Origin: a virus
Reading direction: 5' to 3' (one strand)
DNA: 39,052 nt
Virus record (IMG/VR): IMGVR_UViG_3300045995_000561
Span: 1 to 39,052 of that record
A model generated the notes under the pieces. That model did no database searches. It saw only the letters and a program-made list of their open reading frames with translations, and was not told the DNA's origin. Below, one piece after another: positions 10,701 through 14,974 of the stretch (the stretch's first letter is position 1; each line of letters begins with the position of its first letter). A program made the translations under genes and the position numbers.

Positions 10701-10843
10701 GCACCAGCCCCCTCGGCTTCGGCCGCCGCTTTAACGCCCGCGAGCTTCGTCCCGGCCGCCATCTCTGCTGACAGTTTCGCAGCGAAGCCGGGGACGATCA
10801 TAGGTACAACTTCGATAAAGCCGGTCCCGATGAGTGTCGGCAT
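4736..10843 (-). CDS. Tape measure protein with peptidoglycan hydrolase domains
   Basis: At 2035 residues this is the longest gene, in the tape measure position. Residues about 60-400 look like the TP901-type tape measure core. A hydrophobic stretch follows (about 385-510), then 44-residue tandem repeats (about 515-870; DNA period 132 bp) and 43-residue tandem repeats (about 955-1298; DNA period 129 bp). Residues about 1490-1620 form an NlpC/P60-like domain: Cys1522 in FSCDGF and His1581 in FHHIAMVTG are the likely catalytic pair. Residues about 1650-1760 resemble a lysozyme-like transglycosylase, with Glu1679 in AIAMNEN and a late AYNLYKKSG motif. Two copies of a motif of the type DTVPAMLQPKEFVM occur near 1770 and 1915. 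It sets tail length and probably helps breach the wall during DNA entry. Confidence 0.93.
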   Translation of the reverse strand: MPTLIGTGFIEVVPMIVPGFAAKLSAEMAAGTKLAGVKAAAEAEGAGALAGRRYVGGMRGSLGGLMKAVAAIGIADVLFKVGSEFDKAYDNIRVRTGATGAVFEGLKTSLKNVAVQSSSSIGDIGTAMADLNARTGQTGPGLETLTRQMLALSSRMGGDLRDNIRQTTRLFGDWSISTKDQSGTLDFLFKAAQKTGVGISDLEEKVVFFGAPLRQFGFSFQDAATMLAKWEKEGVNITTVLAGMRMGLGNLTSETKRAAIEKDLGIKISKDPKVALVQIEDAIKHAGSAAEANHMAFTVFGKRAGPDMAAAIREGRFDIKGLEADINRSGETILGTANKVVSFQQTWARLKNILKVTVEPLAIAVFNGISEALKRVVGPAAAFAKLMQNNKDVVGVLVTVLGILAATVLIVNTAQKAYNATLAAYRTASAAATASSRALGTAITFATGPIGVIIVAIAALVAAVILLWTHWDQVWNWIANHKALAAVIAILGGPIVLPIFAIVAALRFLKENWGTIWNGLKAAVQGFVDFFVQLPGRVVDFFVKLPGRILDALKALPGLLLGAGRAIITGLVDGITAAASMVWDFFTKLPGRIMGFVGFALGLLVRIGADIVKGLWNGITTAASMVWDFFTKLPGRIMGFVGFALGLLVRVGIDILKGLANGIVSGASAVWNWFKDLPGNIKKWIVKADVWLVETGKAILHGIWNGITTAAAAVWNWFKDLPGNIKKWIIKADTWLVETGKAILRGLRDGLIAAVVAVANWFKDLPGNIKKWIIKADVWLVETGKDVLKGFLKGIWEGIKDVGRWIKDNIIQPVIDGFKHGLGISSPSTLMVEIGKDLIRGFLNGMLAAAGLLWDFIKGIPGKILDLLKGAGSGLLNAGKSIVGGLVDGIKGAAGAVGSAAKGIVDTLLSPFTNKNSDAAIAKFMGSVTGAIGGVRSGMAVAATSVGTSLGLMVGSMGNAQKSAAVSMGLVAGSLTGMAATAATKLGQIIGNEGLMATSVGNATGKATQQMTMHQAGLAGLAAGAASKLGAVVASENSMAAGVGAATGKATQQMTMHQAGLAGLAAGAASKLGAVVASENVMAAGVGAATGKATQQMTLHEAGLAGLAAMAASRLGAVVASEGLMATGTEGATNRVNTQTTRHTALMAALAAAAATHMGQIVGSESLMATGTEGATNRVNTQQIRHIALMAALAAAAATHMGQIIGSESSMAAGTEGATNRVNTQQTRHIGLMATLAAAAATHMGQIIGSESLMATGTEGATTRVQSAAQRHIAQMDTLQANVATRMGQIVASALNMASNTEATTGRAIGAFIKMQGSVDSLHGKDIKVTAGADVTISQHVIDMTKQLGIAFAAAEGGFLPSQATIAQPVAGRGLVQWAEPETGGEAFIPLAPQKRKRSVEIWQTTGKILGQFAGGGLLNINLPDINSAEWLRSFPAFQSDAEGITTKLGQNIDNKLGAKIGTAVTQKITDALTAMVIALQAGAGGGSGQGVANAAEVVAYAKSFLGDRYGPPYYDPSGFSCDGFIWYVFKHFGIGMPTGATNQMNAVQRISEGQSAPGDVVGFHQNGPSGGNPLGLEFHHIAMVTGPNQQIAAANPAAGVCMGSISGTNQGPGAYVRYGRVLQNLNPGWSAGAAASAGGALGAAVGGHFTQGQIEAAMRIVGASASVAHIFSAIAMNENPASTRVSNSTGTYDSVFALQEAWTIPMGIDINRLNTDIVYAAGVAYNLYKKSGFTPWEAYTNGNYRRNMAEGGILGMAAGGVVPGTGTGDTVPAMLQPKEFVMTKAATAKFLPLLQSLNAESGGSSHPRTTRMGSSPLPGIGIPSGAGLGMDQIPTFSGGGGAGSAIGSWFYLHQWIYFLGQWHQRWWWNALWAYLKARLAAQWRLNHPQASVARPGSFVIAGGGAVDGFGMLPAMLTPGEYVMGPSAAGKYRPLLEMLNRSVGGTNKPGMTANVPVRSFDRGGMMPPGLSLAWNGTGRPEQVGGGAGTVQNNTVTLTLNVANGDPVTMRAAAQQVVDDALTALSRRLSSGAGRN
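6951..7983 (-). repeat. 129-bp in-frame tandem repeats in tape measure gene
   Basis: A recurring gccat anchor (codons for Met-Ala) occurs at 6951, 7080, 7209, 7338, 7467, 7596, 7725 and 7854, and as a degenerate copy near 7983, an exact 129-bp period. Each unit encodes 43 residues with a conserved frame of the type MATGTEGATNRV then HMGQIIGSE. Units 7596-7854 differ as a block (GKATQQMTMHQ), suggesting local amplification of a sub-type. Tape measure length scales with tail length, so gain or loss of units could alter it; that is inference. Confidence 0.9.
8502..9290 (-). repeat. 132-bp in-frame tandem repeats in tape measure gene
   Basis: Homologous points recur every 132 bp (8502, 8634, 8766, 8898, 9030, 9162), encoding 44-residue units. 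Two sub-types are visible: one with WNWFKDLPGNIKKWI and WLVETGKAI, the other with WDFFTKLPGRIMGFVGFA. The amphipathic, Trp-rich helical pattern is common in tape measure proteins. The outer limit is approximate because the last unit decays into the hydrophobic core. Confidence 0.85.
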
Positions 10844-11157
10844 CAGGTCTCCGACCCCAGATGGTCGAGCGTACGAAGCAATACCAGATAGCGCTTGGGA
10901 CGTTGGAACTCAACTTCTAGGCCATGATCGGAACTCGTACCTACTCGCGTCGCAGGGGCCCCTTGAACAGCGTTAGGGACAGACACAGAGCCAATCTCTG
11001 CATACAAGCTAGCTCTGTAGGCCCCCGTCTTCACAGGAGCGATCGACCGTGCATGCGCGAGCCCTTTGGTCGCCAGATGCTCACAGTGCGCCCGCCACTC
11101 CGATGAATGTCGGACGCACTCGTTGACCGCCATCATGTCAACCTTGACGACAATCAT
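10843..11157 (-). CDS. HK97 gp10-like tail component
   Basis: The 104-residue product has the hallmark of the HK97 gp10 family: a helix followed by ARSIAPVKTGAYRASL, then a beta hairpin with VEFQRPKRYLVLL near the C-terminus. Proteins of this family act in the neck or tail completion. The ATG at 11157 is preceded by a GAGGTGA ribosome binding site about six bases upstream, and its stop shares a base with the tape measure start (TGATG). It lies between chaperone and tape measure genes rather than in the usual place before the tail tube gene. Confidence 0.7.
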   Translation of the reverse strand: MIVVKVDMMAVNECVRHSSEWRAHCEHLATKGLAHARSIAPVKTGAYRASLYAEIGSVSVPNAVQGAPATRVGTSSDHGLEVEFQRPKRYLVLLRTLDHLGSET

Positions 11158-11163
11158 CGACGG

Positions 11164-11415
11164 TCACCTCTTCTCAGCCTGTTCTTTCTCAGCGAGCTGC
11201 CGACCCTCATCGATAGCGCCCGTCGCCTGTTTCAGCAGGTGCGCACGCCGCGCATTGACGCTATCCACAGTATTCGGGTCCCAGCCGAAACGGTCGGCCC
11301 ACCAAAAGTCATCGAGCGCATCCAACCATTCCTGCGTTAACCGTTTAGCTAGTCGTTCGTTGAGTCCGTGTCGTCCGATGGCGACGATAGTTCCTCGGAT
11401 GTAGGGTCCGGCGTC
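11164..11415 (-). CDS. Tail assembly chaperone, frameshift extension
   Basis: In the -1 frame relative to the upstream chaperone, an open stretch begins after an in-frame TGA (11416-11418), overlaps the last 22 or so codons of the chaperone and continues past its stop to a TGA at 11164. After the overlap it encodes a charged helical peptide beginning LNERLAKRLTQEWLDAL and ending EKEQAEKR. It has no ATG or convincing start of its own; a TTG near 11316 with a weak AGGA is the only alternative. Two-frame chaperones joined by -1 slippage (G/GT) are the rule in long-tailed phages, so this is probably the T part of a fusion. No classical slippery heptamer was found in the overlap. Confidence 0.7.
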   Translation of the reverse strand, partial: DAGPYIRGTIVAIGRHGLNERLAKRLTQEWLDALDDFWWADRFGWDPNTVDSVNARRAHLLKQATGAIDEGRQLAEKEQAEKR

Positions 11416-11741
11416 TCACTACTGCCGCTAATGACCTCGCCGAGAACTGGGGCGACCGCCGTCGCTAGCGGGTTATAATCCTTCAATTTAAGACCTTTAA
11501 TCGTCTTCATCGTGACGGCGAGCGGCTTACCTTCCTTGTCCGTCAAAGTCCACGATTCAACGAACCTTACAAGGATCGCATCCTGCAACGCGCCAACCGT
11601 GTCCATACCCAGCTGACCGGTGCCCGTATTAACCCCGTCGAGGTCCGCGAGTTTGAACGCTCCCCGCACATCACCGCGGGTCATGTCCTCCAATTCGCGG
11701 ACCACAGCAGTATTACCGTCGGACAGCTTGACTTCCGGCAT
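11349..11741 (-). CDS. Tail assembly chaperone (G-like)
   Basis: This 130-residue acidic protein follows the tail tube gene and precedes the tape measure, the standard slot of the tail assembly chaperone that binds the tape measure during tail assembly. It begins MPEVKLSDGNTAVVRELEDM, has a compact helical middle, and ends in a Ser/Asp/Thr/Pro-rich tail that looks unstructured and probably carries the frameshift site. The -1 extension downstream supports the call. No known catalytic function. Confidence 0.8.
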   Translation of the reverse strand: MPEVKLSDGNTAVVRELEDMTRGDVRGAFKLADLDGVNTGTGQLGMDTVGALQDAILVRFVESWTLTDKEGKPLAVTMKTIKGLKLKDYNPLATAVAPVLGEVISGSSETPDPTSEELSSPSDDTDSTND

Positions 11742-11767
11742 TCGATCTCCCCATGTTTCCGTTGAAG

Positions 11768-12901
11768 TTACAGCGCCTGATCGGTGCTTACGAGCTTAAC
11801 CTGAATCGGCGGGTTCGCCCCATCATCATACGCCTGGAAGCTAATCTTTTCAGTGAGGAGGTCCGGCCCGTTCAGCGAAACCTGTCCGGTCTTGAACTTC
11901 ACCATAGGCAGCACAAACGACAGCCGGTACGGGGTCGTACCAGTCCCACCAGTGGCACCAGCCGCATCCACACCGCCGATATAATTGGTGAAGTCGATCT
12001 GCAGGCTACGGAACGCGTTAGTCGTGAACAAGTCATAGAACTCGGTCTTGTTGGTAAATTCTGCATCTAGCGTTCCGCTGAGGATCGGGAAACCGTTCTG
12101 CAACTGCTCCCGCTTGAAACCACTCGACCCGAGGCCGTACCGCGCAGACGCAACCGGAGTGTCACCGGAGAGAGTCATGCCCTTGACGACGTGGGCAACT
12201 GCTGCAGTGCCGTTAAGGGTTGTCTGCCCGGTCGCTGCCGTGCCGGTGCCACCGGTCGTTGTGGTCGCGCCCGTGCCAATTAGGAACGTTGATGCATCCG
12301 CGAATGAGAAGATGCTGGGCTGGGCGGTAGCGGCCGCATAGACCGGGCTGACGATCGTGCCGGTTGTGGACTCACGAATACCGTCGAAGGTCATTTTGAG
12401 GTTGGCGAGCTGACCTTCCGAGCAGGAGAAGTCCCACTTCTGAACCTTGCAGCCGCTATAGGCGAAACGCTGCGCAGCCGTTGATGTGGTTGATGGACGG
12501 CCGCACTCAACGGACAGGCCCATCCCATCCTTCGTCCCTGGGGTGAGGACGTGCCGGTACGCGGTGCCGGACTCGACTACACCAGTTGTCCACGTGCTGC
12601 CGAGTGCGTACTTCCACCAGAACTGCATTCCGTACGAACCGGTTGTGGTCGTGCCGCGGCTGATGCATTCCATCGTCAGATCGCCGTTAACGTCGTACTC
12701 GCTGATGCTGGTACGCACGCCTCGCTGGAACGCCTGGCCAGGCTTCAACGATGTGGAGTCCAAATATTTCGGGACAAGCTGGAACGACTCGTCCAAGATT
12801 TCATACCAGCCGGTGGGCGGGACCCACGTCCCAATGCCCGTGCCGGACGCTTCGACGCCGACGCCGAAGCTAGCACCGAGTCCAGAGTTGTAGATCGGCA
12901 T
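11768..12901 (-). CDS. Major tail tube protein
   Basis: The 377-residue product is beta-rich, Gly/Thr/Ser-rich and lacks signal or membrane segments. Position (after terminator-type neck gene, before chaperone and tape measure) and composition match siphovirus tail tube subunits. Its C-terminal half includes an insertion-like Gly/Thr run (about residues 210-240, GATTTTGGTGTAATGQTT), a common surface-domain or linker pattern. The ATG at 12901 follows a GGAGAG about eight bases upstream. It polymerises around the tape measure to make the tail tube. Confidence 0.88.
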   Translation of the reverse strand: MPIYNSGLGASFGVGVEASGTGIGTWVPPTGWYEILDESFQLVPKYLDSTSLKPGQAFQRGVRTSISEYDVNGDLTMECISRGTTTTGSYGMQFWWKYALGSTWTTGVVESGTAYRHVLTPGTKDGMGLSVECGRPSTTSTAAQRFAYSGCKVQKWDFSCSEGQLANLKMTFDGIRESTTGTIVSPVYAAATAQPSIFSFADASTFLIGTGATTTTGGTGTAATGQTTLNGTAAVAHVVKGMTLSGDTPVASARYGLGSSGFKREQLQNGFPILSGTLDAEFTNKTEFYDLFTTNAFRSLQIDFTNYIGGVDAAGATGGTGTTPYRLSFVLPMVKFKTGQVSLNGPDLLTEKISFQAYDDGANPPIQVKLVSTDQAL

Positions 12902-12906
12902 CTGCG

Positions 12907-13119
12907 TTACTCTCCTTCAACTGGGGCGACTGTAAACGTGTCAAGGACAGGGTCCGGCACTTCGACCAACGACTCAGGAGCCGGCGCGCCTTCCAAGCGA
13001 AAATAGTTGGATGGCAGCACCACGTCATCAGGAACTTCGACGACTTCGTCCGCATCGACGTCCCTGCCTGCAGCGGGGACTGACACGGTGCTACCTGAAT
13101 GATTTTCCCAGCGGGCCAC
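12907..13119 (-). CDS. Small neck/tail-region protein, copy 2 of a duplicated pair
   Basis: A 70-residue acidic protein starting with GTG at 13119, six bases after an AGAGG site. Its first 45 or so residues resemble the gene just upstream: both start MA, then N-x-SGST[IV]SVP, and both contain VPDDVV followed by a YF pair. This copy has an extra acidic Pro-rich tail of about 25 residues. It ends five bases before the tail tube gene. No known family recognised; a small virion or assembly role is only inferred from location. Confidence 0.72.
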   Translation of the reverse strand: MARWENHSGSTVSVPAAGRDVDADEVVEVPDDVVLPSNYFRLEGAPAPESLVEVPDPVLDTFTVAPVEGE

Positions 13120-13131
13120 TCTGATCCTCTC

Positions 13132-13284
13132 CTACGGATAAACGACGAAATACTCGGCGGACATGACAACATCGTCGGGAACTGTGACGACCTGCTGATT
13201 AGCGACATCCTGAAGTTGGCCGTTTATGTCCGCAACGATTGGCACTGATATGGTGCTGCCCGACACGTTCTTATACTGGGCCAC
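13132..13284 (-). CDS. Small neck/tail-region protein, copy 1 of a duplicated pair
   Basis: A 50-residue protein. Two starts compete: ATG at 13290 and GTG at 13284. I chose GTG because AGGAGG lies six bases upstream of it, while it directly abuts the ATG, and because the GTG-GCC start matches the start of the sister gene (MAQYKNVSGST versus MARWENHSGST). It ends with YFVVYP. Upstream coupling is tight: the ribosome binding site overlaps the stop of the tail terminator-like gene. Function unknown. Confidence 0.75.
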   Translation of the reverse strand: MAQYKNVSGSTISVPIVADINGQLQDVANQQVVTVPDDVVMSAEYFVVYP

Positions 13285-13286
13285 CG

Positions 13287-13760
13287 TCATCCTCCTATCC
13301 GGGCTTTCGCCTTAATCGAAAAGGCGATGCGGGCCAATTGTCCGTTCGCCGTGTTGTTCTGCCGGAGTTGCCGCTGCGGCATCGTCGGATCCGTGAATAG
13401 AACCAGACCGCCCAATGTCGGATCGGCCTGCAGGATCACCTCAACGGCTGCGACGATCCCGTAGGCGGCCGTGCGAATCGCACGCACATCTGTAGTGCCG
13501 GCCCACGCTTCAGCGACACAATGCACCGTCACGTACTCGTTGCGCTGTCGTGCACCGAGCCCCACCCACTCCTCCTGCGATTCGGCAGCGATCGGCGCGG
13601 ACACACTGTCCGGATCGTTGAGCCCGACCCATAGAACAAGCTGGGACGGTTCACCTGTTGTGACCGGACCGTCGTACACGGTCACACCCGCTAGTTCAGG
13701 AGCAGCGGCGAACGTGGCTACTAGCCAATCAATAAGGGCCGGTACGACGGTTGTTATCAC
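13287..13760 (-). CDS. Probable tail terminator / neck protein
   Basis: Chosen start is GTG at 13760, which overlaps the stop of the connector gene (GTGA), giving 157 residues beginning MITTVVPALIDWLVATF; the frame is open further upstream but only as a shadow of the connector gene. The order connector, this gene, tail tube, and the size fit a tail terminator or head-tail joining protein. Its middle (ALRTAAYGIVAAVEV-like helix) and a beta-rich end ending FSIKAKARIGG suit that fold class. No firm family match. Confidence 0.7.
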   Translation of the reverse strand: MITTVVPALIDWLVATFAAAPELAGVTVYDGPVTTGEPSQLVLWVGLNDPDSVSAPIAAESQEEWVGLGARQRNEYVTVHCVAEAWAGTTDVRAIRTAAYGIVAAVEVILQADPTLGGLVLFTDPTMPQRQLRQNNTANGQLARIAFSIKAKARIGG

Positions 13761-14629
13761 AATGACACCTGGCTCGCGTACGGCGCCATGATCTCCACCA
13801 CACGGTTCGGGATGGCGAAGCCGAGCCCCACGTTGTGATACGACTGCGTGGCTGCGTCGAACCCGCCGGCGCCCATCACCGGCCGCTGCCCCGGCCCTTG
13901 CTGCGTCTCCCACAAGTGCGCCAGCAGGATCCGCGCCGCCAGGTTAAACGCGGCCGGCAAGGACGCCCCCCAGCCGGCCGTGTACACGACCGTGTAGTAC
14001 GGACCGCGCGACCAGAATGGCAATTCTAGCTTGCGTCGGATAATACCCGCGTTCGTGTCCACGTCCAGGTCTGTGCTCAGAAGTGCCGTACCAGACGCAA
14101 TATCGGTGATAGACGTTACCGCGACGACTGGACGTTGCCGCAGTACCAGCGACCGATAACCATGTCCGACCTTCACCCGCTCGCTAATCGACGTCGTCAC
14201 CAGTGGACCGCCGGTGATACGTTCCAATGTCGACTCAATCGACGCGACCATAACTGCAATCTCAATATCGTACGCCGTGTTCGACTGCGCAATATTGAGA
14301 GCGTCCTTCGCGTCCTGCAGCGGAAGAACTGACGTTTCAAGCGGATCAAAGACATCAAAATCGCCGCTTGGCGAAACACCTGCCGCCACACCGGAAACGC
14401 TTGTGGTTACCCACGCATACGAATAGTGCCCGAGCTGCGACAGGTCGACGGACACAAGATCCTGGTAAAACTTTCCGACTGCAGTATGCGACGGGCTCGC
14501 ATACGTCCCAACAGTCGCATCAGGCCTATGCAAATATAGCGTTACCGTGTCATCCGGGTCTGCCAACACCCCGGAAAGATCGCGGATCTCCGTGGTAACC
14601 CGCATGGACTGACCTAGCGGCACACGCAT
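13757..14629 (-). CDS. Head-tail connector with N-terminal beta domain
   Basis: The 290-residue product appears two-part. Residues about 1-95 look like a small Ig/BppU-like beta domain (RVTTEIRDLSGVLADPDD and HYSYAWVTT). Residues about 100-290 start with VLPLQDAKDALNI and run through helices and a beta sheet in the pattern of HK97 gp6-like connector proteins that sit under the portal. A fused beta domain on a connector is less common than the free form. The ATG at 14629 is the only good start. Role: first ring of the head-tail joint. Confidence 0.75.
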   Translation of the reverse strand: MRVPLGQSMRVTTEIRDLSGVLADPDDTVTLYLHRPDATVGTYASPSHTAVGKFYQDLVSVDLSQLGHYSYAWVTTSVSGVAAGVSPSGDFDVFDPLETSVLPLQDAKDALNIAQSNTAYDIEIAVMVASIESTLERITGGPLVTTSISERVKVGHGYRSLVLRQRPVVAVTSITDIASGTALLSTDLDVDTNAGIIRRKLELPFWSRGPYYTVVYTAGWGASLPAAFNLAARILLAHLWETQQGPGQRPVMGAGGFDAATQSYHNVGLGFAIPNRVVEIMAPYASQVSL

Positions 14630-14641
14630 GGCATCCCCCGA

Positions 14642-14974
14642 TCAAGCATCGTCAAGGTCGGCCGTGATCAGAACCGTGTTGAAACCAGGATCGGGGAACG
14701 TCTGCTTTCCCCCACCTGAAAAGGTGACCTGCCATTCCGCGGTGTAACTGCCGGCCGTGGCCGTGTCAGCCGCAATTGGAGTGTAAGACACGATCCCGCT
14801 AGAACCGTTAACGATCGTCGCAGAAGCGTTAACCACGACCCCCACGCCACCGTCCAATTTCATGATGAACTTAACAACGGAGCCTGACACGTTGACCGGC
14901 ACACCAACCGCGTCCAACAGTTGGACTTGAATGGCGGGGAATGTGTCGTGTCTCTTCCACCAGAAGTCTGTCAC
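14642..14974 (-). CDS. BppU N-terminal-like small virion protein
   Basis: A 110-residue beta-rich protein beginning MTDFWWKRHDTFPAIQVQL. The layout (two strands, a Val-rich strand with KFIMKLDGG, then GIVSYTPIAADTATAGSY and EWQVTFSGG) is the pattern of BppU N-terminal / Ig-like baseplate domains that bind fibres to virions. It overlaps the stop region of the repeat fibre gene upstream by four bases. It may be an adaptor anchoring those fibres, which is inference from adjacency. Confidence 0.65.
   Translation of the reverse strand: MTDFWWKRHDTFPAIQVQLLDAVGVPVNVSGSVVKFIMKLDGGVGVVVNASATIVNGSSGIVSYTPIAADTATAGSYTAEWQVTFSGGGKQTFPDPGFNTVLITADLDDA

Noticed and set aside
9588-10976. Long plus-strand open frame (462 residues)
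   Set aside because: Antisense shadow of the tape measure core and the start of the neighbouring gene; no domain pattern.
12870-13208. Minus-strand frame of 112 residues over the duplicated small genes
   Set aside because: It overlaps two better supported genes with good ribosome binding sites and has an Arg/Ser-rich shadow composition.
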